Origin: Bifidobacterium vansinderenii
GTDB taxonomy: Bacteria; Actinomycetota; Actinomycetes; Actinomycetales; Bifidobacteriaceae
Reading direction: 5' to 3'
Assembly: GCF_002234915.1 (NCBI RefSeq)
Contig: NZ_NEWD01000003.1
Span: 92 to 47,884, forward strand
Length of the DNA: 47,793 nucleotides
Of the stretch, positions 16,940 to 25,369 are shown piece by piece. A program made the position numbers and the translations under genes. Numbering within the stretch: the stretch's first letter is position 1; the number at the start of each line of letters is the position of its first letter. Under the pieces are notes generated by a model that worked only from the letters and a program-made list of their open reading frames with translations, was not told the DNA's origin and did not search any database.

Positions 16940-18007
16940 CTACTTGGTCGGCGCCGGCTTCAGCGGCGGCATGGGCTGCCAGTCGGGATCGTGCAGCAGC
17001 TTGTGCGAATCCCACCAGCCGCGGAAGATCTGCTTCAGGCCGCTGCCGATGTGTCCGCGGTCCACGGCCACCAGTCGGATGATCTCCTTGGCGATGGTGG
17101 CGATGGTGCCCAGACCGAACAGGAATCCGCGGTAGTCGCCGTGCGCCATGGAGTAGCGGGCCATGTAACCGCGGTTGCGCAGAATGTGGTAGCGGTTCAT
17201 GTCGGAGGTGGAGTTGAGCTGGCGCAGGCCGCCGATGTCCCAGTTGCCGATCTCGCGGGTGCGGCGCATCACACGGTCGGGCACGATGATCGGATTGGTG
17301 ACCTTGCTGGCCAGATATCCGTAGATCGTGTCGTCCCAGTAGATGAAGAAGCGGGGATCGGGGAAGCCGATCTGCTCCACGATGTTGCGACGGAACAGAC
17401 CGCCCTCGAAGCACATGGTGTTCATCACACGGTAGCCGGCCGGGCCGAACGCGGCGGGCGCGATCGGATTGGGGATGCCCAGCGGCACGATGAAGTGGTA
17501 CTGCCAGTAGAACGGACCGCCGTCGTAGTCGTAGCGGCTGCCCTGGATCACGTCATGGGTGGGCATCCACTTGGCGAGCTTGGCCAGGCCGTCGGGCTCG
17601 ATGGCCACGTCGTCGTCCATCACCCAGAACCATTCCGCGCCAAGCTCGTACGCCTTTTTCACACCGGCCGAGAATCCGCCGGAGCCGCCGAGGTTGTCGC
17701 TCTGCGGCGCGTACACCACGCGGTTGAGGTTGCCATCGGTGTCGGCGATCGTCTTGCCCCACTGTGCGGTGACCTTGTCGGAGAATTCCTCGACCATGGC
17801 GCGCGTTTTGTCGGAGTGTTCGTTGTCGACGATCACGATGCGCCACGGGGCGATGGTCGAGGCGAGGAACGACGCGAACAGCGTCTTGAGGAGCTCCTGA
17901 CGCTTGTAGGTCACCACCACGATGGCGAGCTTGTCCGTCACCTTCTTCTCGGCCGTCTTCTTCGTTGCTTTCTTAGCCGTTGCTTTCTCGGTCTTCTGCG
18001 CAGTCAT
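16940..18007 (-). CDS. GT2 glycosyltransferase, galactofuranosyltransferase-like, with Lys/Ala-rich tail
   Basis: A 355-residue GT-A fold enzyme that probably adds sugar (galactofuranose by resemblance) to a cell-wall polysaccharide at the inner membrane face. VVVTYKRQELLKTLFASFLA begins the domain; DNLGGSGGFSAGV and WVMDDDVAIEPDG carry the nucleotide-sugar and metal-binding DDD; FIYWDDTIYGYL carries the acidic acceptor-site motif of GlfT-type enzymes. The first 25 residues are nearly all Lys, Ala, Thr and Glu (AKKATKKTAEKK), an unusual basic tail. ATG 18005-18007 lies seven bases after CACAAT (minus strand) with no Shine-Dalgarno, so the message is probably leaderless; ATG 18016 is an alternative. 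Confidence 0.85.
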   Translation of the reverse strand: MTAQKTEKATAKKATKKTAEKKVTDKLAIVVVTYKRQELLKTLFASFLASTIAPWRIVIVDNEHSDKTRAMVEEFSDKVTAQWGKTIADTDGNLNRVVYAPQSDNLGGSGGFSAGVKKAYELGAEWFWVMDDDVAIEPDGLAKLAKWMPTHDVIQGSRYDYDGGPFYWQYHFIVPLGIPNPIAPAAFGPAGYRVMNTMCFEGGLFRRNIVEQIGFPDPRFFIYWDDTIYGYLASKVTNPIIVPDRVMRRTREIGNWDIGGLRQLNSTSDMNRYHILRNRGYMARYSMAHGDYRGFLFGLGTIATIAKEIIRLVAVDRGHIGSGLKQIFRGWWDSHKLLHDPDWQPMPPLKPAPTK

Positions 18008-18014
18008 AGTGTCC

Positions 18015-18020
18015 ATTGTG
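18015..18020 (-). promoter_or_regulatory. -10-like box for leaderless GT2 mRNA
   Basis: CACAAT on the minus strand ends seven bases before the ATG at 18007, putting the transcription start at or next to the start codon. One of several identical spacings in this window. Confidence 0.45.
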
Positions 18021-18134
18021 ACACTGCCACACGAAAAATCGAGGTGATATCGCGTTCCAGATTCATCCGATATCGAAAACCGGCCGCGCGGCACATCGTG
18101 CGTCATTGCCTGTGCTACAGTCGGGAACGCAAAA

Positions 18135-18276
18135 GTTTCAGGGCGGGGTGCGATTCCCCACTGGCGGTGACGGCACGATCGGTCTCATAACGATCCATGC
18201 CGAAGCCCGCGAACCGCGAGAGGCGGCCGATCCGGTGCGATTCCGGAGCCAACGGTACAGTCCGGATGAGAGAAAC
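18135..18276 (+). ncRNA. FMN riboswitch (RFN element)
   Basis: Binds flavin mononucleotide and shuts down ribU expression. The conserved pieces appear in order: AGGGCGGGGTGCGATTCCCC with ACTGGCGGTGA, AGCCCGCGA, GATCCGGTGCGATTCCGGAG, CCAACGGTACAGTCCGGATG and AGAGAA. The closing P1 stem pairs GTTTC (18135-18139) with GAAAC (18272-18276). The ribosome site GAGG (18277-18280) directly abuts the P1 3' strand and no terminator lies between riboswitch and ATG, so control is most likely translational. A TACAGT at 18115-18120 fits as the -10 box. Confidence 0.95.
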
Positions 18277-18287
18277 GAGGTGCTCAC

Positions 18288-18863
18288 ATGAGCGTATCTT
18301 CGCATACCAACACCCATTCCACCGGCGTGGCCGATTCCGGCCGTTGGTCCACCAGGCGCATCGCCGTCTACGCGCTGTTCGTGGCGCTGGCCATGGTCAC
18401 CAGTTTCGTCGAGCTGCCGATCTTCCCCGCGGCGCCGTATCTCAAGTATGATCCGTCGGGCATCGTGTGCCTGATCGCCGGTTTCGCGTTCGGCCCGTCC
18501 GCGGCCGTGATCGTCAGCGTGCTGGGCTTCGTGCCGCACATGTTCGGCGATCCGTGGGGTTCGATCATGGCGATCGCCGTGGCTCTGGCGCTGAGCGTGC
18601 CAGCCTCGCTGATCTACAAGCGCTGGAGGACCCGCAAGGGTGCCACCGCCGGAATCTTGGTGGGCGCCGTGGTGGCGCTGGCCATCGCGATCGTCGGCAA
18701 TCTGCTGATCACGCCGATCTACGCGCATATGACGGTCGCGCAGGTGGCGGCCATGATCGTGCCGATCCTGCTGCCGTTCAACCTGCTCAAGTTCGCCATC
18801 CACGGCGTGGTGACGTTCCTGATCTACAAGCCGATCTCCGATCTGCTGAACAGGACCCGCTAA
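18288..18863 (+). CDS. ribU: ECF transporter S component for riboflavin (RibU)
   Basis: A 191-residue membrane protein that captures riboflavin outside and delivers it through an ECF module. After a polar, Ser/Thr-rich N-terminus it has six hydrophobic segments. KYDPSGIVCLIAGFAFGPSAA matches the loop between helices 2 and 3 that is typical of RibU (the D-S/P-x-I...AGFAFGP region), and NLLKFAIHGVVTFLIYKP closes the protein. The assignment is strongly supported by the FMN riboswitch immediately upstream. The start has GAGG seven bases upstream. The energising module is the next gene downstream. Confidence 0.93.
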   Translation: MSVSSHTNTHSTGVADSGRWSTRRIAVYALFVALAMVTSFVELPIFPAAPYLKYDPSGIVCLIAGFAFGPSAAVIVSVLGFVPHMFGDPWGSIMAIAVALALSVPASLIYKRWRTRKGATAGILVGAVVALAIAIVGNLLITPIYAHMTVAQVAAMIVPILLPFNLLKFAIHGVVTFLIYKPISDLLNRTR

Positions 18864-18885
18864 GGTCTATCTCACTTCGTCAACC

Positions 18886-18937
18886 ACGGTGTGCGTATCG
18901 TGAAACAATCGATATGCACACCGTTCTTTGCTTTTCC
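18886..18937 (+). terminator. Hairpin terminator between ribU and the ECF module gene
   Basis: A 15-bp stem, ACGGTGTGCGTATCG (18886-18900) with CGATATGCACACCGT (18910-18924), one G-U pair, 9-base loop, followed by TCTTTGCTTTTCC. It probably lowers read-through into the ECF gene, and it argues against the in-frame ATG at 18914, which lies inside the stem. Confidence 0.8.
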
Positions 18938-18961
18938 AGTCCTCGTGAAAGGTCAGATCCC

Positions 18962-21250
18962 GTGACATCACCCGTTGCCATGCTGCATGACGTGCGATTC
19001 AGCTATGACGATGGCGGCACCTGGGCGTTGGACGGCGTGGATTTGACGATTGGCGCCGGCGAGCGTGTGTCGGTCGTCGGCGCCAACGGATCCGGCAAGT
19101 CCACATTGGGGCGCATCATCGCAGGACTGGCGGCGCCGGATTCCGGCACAGTGACGCTGCTCGAACAGCAGGTGTTCCACGACGGTGCGGCTGACGCGAA
19201 CGCCTATCGCGCGGCCCGACATGGAATCGGCGCGGTGTTTCAGAACCCGGAGGACCAGATCGTCACCACCGTGACCGAGGACGACGTGGCCTTCGGACCG
19301 GAGAATCTCGGCGTGCCGCGGGAGCATATCGGCGATCGCATCGCCACTGCGCTGCATCGGGTGGGCATGACCGGATTCGGGACGTCCGATCCGACCCGCA
19401 TGTCGGGCGGTCAGCAGCAGCGCGTAGCCATCGCAGGCATGCTTGCCATGCAGCCACGGATGCTGGTGCTTGACGAGCCGACCGCCATGCTGGACGAATC
19501 GGGGCGTGCGGAGATCATGCACGTACTCGACGAACTGCACAGGCGGGGCGTGACGATAGTGCACATCACCCACGCCGAGGACGAGGCCGCGCTAGCCGAT
19601 CGCATCATCCGCATGGACCGCGGGCATATCGTCAGCGACGGCGCCTCAGACGCGGTTCCCCTCAATCCGCCATACGGCGGCCAGCTTCCCTCCCAGAGGG
19701 GAGCCACAACACAATCCTCATCCACGCTCCATACCGTGAGCGCCCCCTCCCCCATCATCACGCTCTCCCACGTCTCCTTCTCCTACGCCAAAAACACCCC
19801 CATCCTCGCCGACGTCAGCCTCACCATCAACCCCGGCGAAACCGTGGCGATCATGGGGCACAACGGCTGCGGAAAATCCACACTCACCCGACTGCTGTGC
19901 GCACTGGAGACCCCGGATCGCGGAGACATCACCGTGGCCGGCATTCCCGTCGCCCGCGATACCGGACGGCGGTCCAAGCCGTTACGTCGCAGGGACCGCA
20001 AGCGGCTGCGTGCCGGCATCGGCTATGTCATGCAGCATCCGGAACGGCAGCTGTTCGCCGAAACCGTGGCCGAGGACGTGGCCTACGGTCCGCGCAATCT
20101 CGGACTCGACGGATCCGAACTCGACGAGCGCGTCTCCCAGACGCTGAAGTCCCTTGGCCTTTCACATCTCGCCGAACGGTCCCCGTTCAGCCTGTCCGGC
20201 GGGCAGCAGCGCATGGTCGCCATCGCCGGCATTCTGGCGTGCCGGCCGAAGATCCTCGTCATGGATGAGCCGACCAGCAGTCTTGACGCCACGGCCACAC
20301 AACACATCCATGATCTGATCGCCGATCTCAAAACGCAGGGCGTAACCGTGATCATCGTCACGCATGACCGTTCCGAAGCCGACCTTGCCGATCGCGTGAT
20401 CACACTTGGAGATCACAGTGTCGGCGCGAACCATGATCGTGAGGATTCCGACGACCACAGGCCTGTCGAATCCAAGCAACCGCGTCCCTCGTTCATCACC
20501 GCGCTCGACCCGAGGATGAAGATGGTGCTGTTCCTGATCATGATGTTCACCGCGTTCGCCATCGGTACGCCGGTTCAACTCGCACTGGCCGCGGCGATGG
20601 TGGCGGTGATTCTGGCCGCATCCCGACTGGGACCGATATCGGTGCTGCATTCGGTGCGGGTGCTGCTTGCCTTGTTCGTCATCATGAGCGCACTCAACGT
20701 GTTCTTTGTCCGTACGGGAACTCCGCTCGTCCGTATCGGTTCGATTCCGATCACCGATGACGGTTTGTGGACGGCGTTGGTCTACGCTGGACGTCTCGCG
20801 CTGGTGGTGGTTCTCGGAGCGATTATGCTGGGCACCACCACGCCGGTGCGGCTGACCGATGCCTTCGGTTCGCTGTTGTCGCCGCTGTCACGTCTCGGCG
20901 TGCATACCAGCGAGATCGCGCTGACGATGAGTCTGGCGTTGCGGTTCATTCCCACGCTTACCCAGGAGACGCAGGATGTGATCGATGCGCAGTCGGCGCG
21001 CGGCGGCAGCATTGAATCCGGCACCCCCATGCAGCGGCTGCGAGCGTTGACGGCGATCATCGTTCCGGTGTTCGCAGGGGCGCTACGTCACGCCGACAAT
21101 CTTGGACTTGCGCTCGACGCCCGCTCCTATGAGGGCGGATCGCACCGCACCCACTACCGTATGATGCATATCGGCGGCCGTGACATCGCGTTCGCCGGCA
21201 TGGTCATCGTCTATCTTGCCGCGCTGATCGCACTGGCCTTCATCAGCTGA
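18962..21250 (+). CDS. ECF transporter energising module: EcfA-EcfA'-EcfT fused in one chain
   Basis: A 762-residue fusion powering vitamin uptake by ECF S components such as RibU. First ATPase: Walker A GANGSGKST (about residue 40), signature MSGGQQQRVAIAG (about 147), Walker B MLVLDEPT. Second ATPase: GHNGCGKST (about 299), LSGGQQRMVAIAG (about 412), ILVMDEPT. From about residue 515 a membrane part with around five helices shows the EcfT coupling motifs QSARGGS and DARSYEGG. These parts are usually three proteins, although fusions are known. The GTG at 18962 has GAAAGG nine bases upstream. The linker between the ATPases (residues 233-250) is encoded by a dispersed repeat. The first half's linker region is unlikely to be structural. 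Confidence 0.93.
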   Translation: MTSPVAMLHDVRFSYDDGGTWALDGVDLTIGAGERVSVVGANGSGKSTLGRIIAGLAAPDSGTVTLLEQQVFHDGAADANAYRAARHGIGAVFQNPEDQIVTTVTEDDVAFGPENLGVPREHIGDRIATALHRVGMTGFGTSDPTRMSGGQQQRVAIAGMLAMQPRMLVLDEPTAMLDESGRAEIMHVLDELHRRGVTIVHITHAEDEAALADRIIRMDRGHIVSDGASDAVPLNPPYGGQLPSQRGATTQSSSTLHTVSAPSPIITLSHVSFSYAKNTPILADVSLTINPGETVAIMGHNGCGKSTLTRLLCALETPDRGDITVAGIPVARDTGRRSKPLRRRDRKRLRAGIGYVMQHPERQLFAETVAEDVAYGPRNLGLDGSELDERVSQTLKSLGLSHLAERSPFSLSGGQQRMVAIAGILACRPKILVMDEPTSSLDATATQHIHDLIADLKTQGVTVIIVTHDRSEADLADRVITLGDHSVGANHDREDSDDHRPVESKQPRPSFITALDPRMKMVLFLIMMFTAFAIGTPVQLALAAAMVAVILAASRLGPISVLHSVRVLLALFVIMSALNVFFVRTGTPLVRIGSIPITDDGLWTALVYAGRLALVVVLGAIMLGTTTPVRLTDAFGSLLSPLSRLGVHTSEIALTMSLALRFIPTLTQETQDVIDAQSARGGSIESGTPMQRLRALTAIIVPVFAGALRHADNLGLALDARSYEGGSHRTHYRMMHIGGRDIAFAGMVIVYLAALIALAFIS
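19658..19705 (+). repeat. Dispersed palindromic repeat embedded in coding sequence
   Basis: Within the ATPase-ATPase linker, the DNA reads CCCCTCAATCCGCC, ATACGGCGGCCAGCTTCC, CTCCCAGAGGGGAGCC. This aligns closely with the left half of the intergenic element at 6821-6872 (CCCTCAGTCCG, CGGTCGGCCAGCTCC, CTCCCCTGGAGGGAGC), including both small hairpins. It is translated as PLNPPYGGQLPSQRGA without breaking the frame. Confidence 0.8.
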
Positions 21251-21264
21251 TCCAATTTCTACGG

Positions 21265-21350
21265 TTGGACTACGAAACCGTTTTCGTAGTCCAAACACGA
21301 CACGTCAATCATCTTGTGAACGATCACAACGTCTCGTTTGGACTACCAAA
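21265..21350. repeat. Cluster of three inverted repeats after the ECF gene
   Basis: TTGGACTACGAAA/TTTCGTAGTCCAA is a perfect 13-bp stem with a 4-base loop (21265-21294), 14 bases past the ECF stop. TTGTGA-ACGA-TCACAA follows (21314-21329), then TTTGG-ACTA-CCAAA (21337-21350). TTGGACTAC occurs in the first and third. No T-run follows, so a terminator role is unproven; a regulatory role is possible but the flanking genes are convergent. Confidence 0.6.
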
Positions 21351-21387
21351 TCCACACGCCCCCGGCACGCTTTCCACTCAGATAACG

Positions 21388-21430
21388 AAAAAGGGGTTGG
21401 AAGCCAGATATTGTTCTGACTTCCAACCCC
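21388..21430 (-). terminator. Rho-independent terminator of clpC
   Basis: GGGGTTGGAAG (21393-21403) pairs with CTTCCAACCCC (21420-21430) around a 16-base loop; on the minus strand the stem is followed by TTTTTCG. It lies 23 bases beyond the clpC stop. Confidence 0.9.
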
Positions 21431-21453
21431 TCTACGGGTATGACCTTCGGTGA

Positions 21454-24027
21454 TTACTCGGCCTTGTCCGTTCCGGACTCACCTTCGGCGACGGCCACCG
21501 GTTCGGCGGCATCCGCAGGCTTGTCTTCCGCGTCCTTCGCCGGCTCGGCATCCAGGATCGGCTTGCCCACGAACGTGAACTCGCCCAGAATGCCTTCGCC
21601 CTGCGCGTCAACGGCCACGGCCTCGTTGTCGCCAAGCTCGCCGAGCAGAATCTTCTCGGAGATGGCGTCCTCGATGTCGCGCTGGATCACGCGGCGCAGC
21701 GGGCGGGCGCCCAGCAGCGGGTCGAAGCCCTTCTCCGCAAGCAGATCCTTGGCCTTGTCGGTCAGTTCGATCGACATGTGGCGCTCGAACAGACGATCGT
21801 TGAGGCGCTTGACGTCGAGATCCACGATCTGACGCACCTGCGGCTCGGTGAGCTGACGGAACACGATGATGTCGTCCAGACGGTTCAGGAACTCGGGGCG
21901 GAACTGCTGCTTGAGTTCCGAGCTGACCTGGTCCTTCATGCGCTGGTAGCTCGTCTCGGTGTTGCCGCCCACGTTGAAGCCGGTGTTGGCGGCCTTGGCG
22001 ATGTCGCGGGTACCGAGGTTGGTGGTGAGGATGATGATGGTGTTCTTGAAGTCCACCTTGCGGCCCTGACCGTCGGTCAGATGACCGTCATCCAGCACCT
22101 GCAGCAGCGTGTTGAAGATGTCCGGGTGGGCCTTTTCGATCTCGTCGAACAGCACCACGGAGAACGGCTTGCGACGCACCTTCTCGGTGAGCTCGCCGCC
22201 CTCCTCGTAGCCGACATATCCCGGAGGCGCACCGAACAGACGCGAGGCCGCGTACTTCTCGGAGAACTCCGACATATCCACGCGGATCAGCGCGTCCTCA
22301 TCGTCGAACAGGAACTCGGCGAGCGTCTTGGCCAGCTCGGTCTTGCCCACGCCGGTGGGGCCGGCGAAGATGAACGAGCCAGCGGGACGCTTCGGATCCT
22401 TGAGGCCCACACGAGCGCGGCGGATCGAACGGGACAGCGCGGTGACCGCGTCGTCCTGGCCGATGATGCGCTTGTGCAGCTCCTTCTCCATGTTGAGCAG
22501 CTTCTTGGACTCGGCCTGGGTGAGCTTGAACACGGGGATGCCGGTGGTGGCGGAGATCACCTGGGCGATGACGTCCTCATCCACGGTCATGGACACGTCG
22601 GACTCGCCTTCGCGCCAGGACTGCTCCTTCTCCTTGCGTTCGGATTCCAGCTTCTCCTGACGGTCGCGCAGTTCGGCGGCCTTCTCGAAGTCCTGGTCCT
22701 TGATGGCCTGATCCTTGTCCGCGCTCACCTTGGCGATCTTGGCGTCGATCTCCTTGAGCTCCGGCGGAGCGGTGAGACGCTTGATGCGCAGACGGGCGCC
22801 AGCCTCATCGATCAGATCGATGGCCTTGTCCGGCAGGTTGCGGTCCTGGATGTACCGGGCGGACAGCTCGGCCGCGGACTGCAAAGCACCGTCGGTGATG
22901 GTCACGTGATGATGGTTCTCGTAACGCTCACGCAGACCCTTGAGGATCTCGATGGTCTCGGCGATCGTCGGTTCGGGCACCTGAATGGGCTGGAAACGAC
23001 GTTCGAGGGCCGCATCCTTCTCGATGTACTTGCGGTACTCCTCGGTGGTGGTGGCGCCGATGGTCTGAAGCTCGCCACGGGCCAGCATGGGCTTGAGCAT
23101 GTCGGATGCGCCCAATGCACCGTCGGCAGAACCAGCGCCGACGATCGTGTGGATCTCATCGATGAACAGCACAATGTCGCCGCGGGTCTTGATCTCCTTG
23201 AGCACCTTCTTGAGGCGTTCCTCGAAGTCGCCGCGGTAGCGGGAACCGGCCACCATGGAGCCGAGATCGAGCGAATACACCTGCTTGCCCTTGAGGGTCT
23301 CGGGCACGTCGCCGGCGTTGATCTTCTGGGCGAGGCCCTCCACGACGGCGGTCTTGCCGACGCCGGGCTCGCCGATCAGCACGGGGTTGTTCTTGGTACG
23401 GCGGGACAGTACCACCATCACGCGCTCGATCTCCTTGGTACGGCCGATGACCGGATCAAGCTTGCCTGCCGCGGCTTCCGCCGTGAGGTTGCGACCGAAC
23501 TGGTCGAGAATGGCGGAACCGGTCTGGCTGCCCTTGTTCTGCACGCCGCCGGCGTTGGCCAGATCGCCCTTGTCGCTGTCGGAGCCTTCATGGCTGCCGC
23601 GGATCAGGTCGATGGTGGCGGTGCGCAGCTCGCCTAGATCCACATCCATCTTGATGAGCACCTGGGTGCCCACGCCCTCGCCCTCGCGAATCAGACCGAG
23701 CAGGATGTGTTCGGTACCGATGTAGCTGTGACCCAGCTGCAGTGCCTCACGCAGGCTCAGCTCGAGTACCTGCTTGGCGTGCGGAGTGAATGGAATGTGT
23801 CCGTTCGGAGCGGCATTGCCCTTGCCGATCATCTCCTCCACCTGCTTGCGGGTGGCGTCAAGTTCGACTCCCTTGGAAGCCAGAGCCTTGGCGGCCACGC
23901 CCTCGCCCTCGCGAATCAGGCCAAGCAGCAGGTGTTCCGTACCGATGTAGTTATGCTGGAGCGCACGTGCCTCCTCCTGGGCAAGCACAATGACGCGCCG
24001 CGCACGATCGGTGAACCGTTCGAACAT
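21454..24027 (-). CDS. clpC: ATP-dependent Clp protease ATPase subunit ClpC
   Basis: An 857-residue hexameric AAA+ unfoldase that feeds damaged proteins to ClpP. Two Clp_N repeats (each with [21 protein letters not shown] sequence) occupy residues 1-145. The first AAA domain has GEPGVGKT (about 218) and LFIDEIH; a UVR-type coiled region ([20 protein letters not shown]) sits near 420-460; the second AAA domain has GPTGVGKT (about 553) and [12 protein letters not shown]. Full length for the family, with an acidic Ala/Glu-rich tail. AGGGAGGA precedes the ATG by 8 bases. A ClgR-like site lies upstream. Confidence 0.97.
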   Translation of the reverse strand: MFERFTDRARRVIVLAQEEARALQHNYIGTEHLLLGLIREGEGVAAKALASKGVELDATRKQVEEMIGKGNAAPNGHIPFTPHAKQVLELSLREALQLGHSYIGTEHILLGLIREGEGVGTQVLIKMDVDLGELRTATIDLIRGSHEGSDSDKGDLANAGGVQNKGSQTGSAILDQFGRNLTAEAAAGKLDPVIGRTKEIERVMVVLSRRTKNNPVLIGEPGVGKTAVVEGLAQKINAGDVPETLKGKQVYSLDLGSMVAGSRYRGDFEERLKKVLKEIKTRGDIVLFIDEIHTIVGAGSADGALGASDMLKPMLARGELQTIGATTTEEYRKYIEKDAALERRFQPIQVPEPTIAETIEILKGLRERYENHHHVTITDGALQSAAELSARYIQDRNLPDKAIDLIDEAGARLRIKRLTAPPELKEIDAKIAKVSADKDQAIKDQDFEKAAELRDRQEKLESERKEKEQSWREGESDVSMTVDEDVIAQVISATTGIPVFKLTQAESKKLLNMEKELHKRIIGQDDAVTALSRSIRRARVGLKDPKRPAGSFIFAGPTGVGKTELAKTLAEFLFDDEDALIRVDMSEFSEKYAASRLFGAPPGYVGYEEGGELTEKVRRKPFSVVLFDEIEKAHPDIFNTLLQVLDDGHLTDGQGRKVDFKNTIIILTTNLGTRDIAKAANTGFNVGGNTETSYQRMKDQVSSELKQQFRPEFLNRLDDIIVFRQLTEPQVRQIVDLDVKRLNDRLFERHMSIELTDKAKDLLAEKGFDPLLGARPLRRVIQRDIEDAISEKILLGELGDNEAVAVDAQGEGILGEFTFVGKPILDAEPAKDAEDKPADAAEPVAVAEGESGTDKAE

Positions 24028-24102
24028 GCTTTGTCCTCCCTAATAAAACTCTGTATCACTTTACCGATTTGCAGTGACGAACATTCCCCCGCTCCCACAT
24101 AT

Positions 24103-24118
24103 TGCGCTGTAAACGCAA
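24103..24118 (-). promoter_or_regulatory. ClgR-like operator candidate upstream of clpC
   Basis: TTGCGCTGTAAACGCAA is an inverted repeat with CG-N7-CG spacing that resembles the CGC-N5-GCG operators of actinobacterial ClgR, the activator of clp genes, with one mismatch. It is 75 to 90 bases before the clpC start, a sensible activator position. The divergent usp gene is on the other side. Confidence 0.4.
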
Positions 24119-24208
24119 AAAGATAGATGGACCGGCCGCGGTTCCATGATGTTCCCGTAGCCGTCGGCTATGCTGGGGACTACAACGACGTACATCAGGA
24201 GGTGCATC

Positions 24209-25192
24209 ATGACCAACGATGGCATCAACGGGGGCAGGGAGACGAACGACGGCCTGAAGGACATCGTCGTCGGCGTGGACGGCTCCTCGGAGTCGTTCGC
24301 CGCATTGCGATGGGCGTTGAATGAGGCCGGTAAGACCGGCCAGCAGGTGAACGCCGTGTTTGGCTGGACGCATTCATGGGATATGGGTTCCGAACCGGAC
24401 GACGACGAATCGTGGAAAAAGGTTCGTCATGAGATCGCGCGCACGTTGCGCGGCTGGGTGGATGAGGCCTCGAACGGCATCGACTTTGATCCCAAGAATC
24501 TCAAGCTCACCTCGGTGAAGGCGTCGGGCTCGGCGGCGCTGCTGCAGATCGGCGCCGACTCCCAGCAGATCGTGGTAGGCCGGCGCAATCTTGGTCGCGT
24601 GGCCCGCTGGTTCCTAGGGTCGTCGTCATCCTCGCTCGCCGAGGAGGCGAAGGTGCCGGTGACGGTGGTGCGCGGCGACGAGGACAAGGACTCCCCCGTT
24701 TCCGTGCAGGACAGCATCGCCCGCTCGCTCAGCCCGGAAAGCTTCGACCGTGGCGGCGGTGACGGCAGCGGACTCCGCCCGGTGGTGGTGGGCATCGACG
24801 GCTCCAAGACGTCAAGGCGAGCCTTGGATTTCGCCATTCATGAGGCGTCCGTCGACGGTCGGCCTCTGCACGTGCTGTTCTGCTGGCAGATGAAGGATCT
24901 GGGCGCCATCGAGGGCTACGAAACCACGGTTCCGTCCATCGCCGTCGGGCAGCAGCACGCCGAACAGATCCTCGCCTCGGTGACGGGACAGGTGAAGTTG
25001 CCGCCGAACGTGACGATGACGGCCAGCGCATTCCACATCGCCGCCGGCAAGGGACTGGTTAGCGCGTCGCGTTATGCGAACCGCGTGGTCGTGGGTTCGC
25101 GCGGCCTGTCCGGTTTGGACGCGCATTTTCTGGGATCGGTCTCCCGTCAGGTGGTGGACGAGGCCGAATGCACAGTCACCGTAGTGCACTGA
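24209..25192 (+). CDS. Tandem-domain universal stress protein
   Basis: A 327-residue cytoplasmic protein with two Usp domains. Domain one starts at DIVVGVDGSSESFAALRWAL and has VVGRRNLGRVARWFLGSSSSS; domain two starts at PVVVGIDGSKTSRRALDFA and has VVGSRGLSGLDAHFLGSVS, the G-x2-G-x9-G-S ATP-binding motif. The actinobacterial two-domain architecture and length match. Function is generally dormancy or stress resistance through nucleotide binding; the specific role is unknown. The ribosome site AGGAGGTG six bases before ATG 24209 fixes the start. A -10-like TATGCT lies at 24169-24174. Divergent from clpC, so both stress genes share an upstream region. Confidence 0.92.
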   Translation: MTNDGINGGRETNDGLKDIVVGVDGSSESFAALRWALNEAGKTGQQVNAVFGWTHSWDMGSEPDDDESWKKVRHEIARTLRGWVDEASNGIDFDPKNLKLTSVKASGSAALLQIGADSQQIVVGRRNLGRVARWFLGSSSSSLAEEAKVPVTVVRGDEDKDSPVSVQDSIARSLSPESFDRGGGDGSGLRPVVVGIDGSKTSRRALDFAIHEASVDGRPLHVLFCWQMKDLGAIEGYETTVPSIAVGQQHAEQILASVTGQVKLPPNVTMTASAFHIAAGKGLVSASRYANRVVVGSRGLSGLDAHFLGSVSRQVVDEAECTVTVVH

Positions 25193-25241
25193 CGGTTGTC
25201 GACATTGAGTCTCCGGCAGACGGACATCACTGACAATGAAA

Positions 25242-25291
25242 CGCGGAACGCCCGCGGCGAACGTCAATTCATTCGCCGCGGGCGTTCCGCG
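25242..25291. terminator. Bidirectional terminator between usp and the DUF3027 gene
   Basis: A perfect 20-bp stem, CGCGGAACGCCCGCGGCGAA (25242-25261) with its complement at 25272-25291, and a 10-base loop. It is followed by TTATGG on the plus strand and TTTCATT on the minus strand, and sits between convergent genes. Confidence 0.8.
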
Positions 25292-25369
25292 TTATGGTTC
25301 ACGATCATCCCACGATGATCGATCACGTCGCCATCGATCTCGTTCTCGAATATCGACGCCTACTGACGT

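Noticed and set aside
18120..18280. Cobalamin or TPP riboswitch
   Set aside because: Conserved sequence blocks match the FMN element in order, and the target is RibU.
18467..18961. N-terminal extension of the ECF fusion to 927 residues
   Set aside because: It overlaps ribU and the terminator hairpin; the GTG at 18962 has a proper ribosome site and precedes the first ATPase domain.
21778..23637. 619-codon plus-strand frame
   Set aside because: Antisense to clpC, which is complete and conserved.
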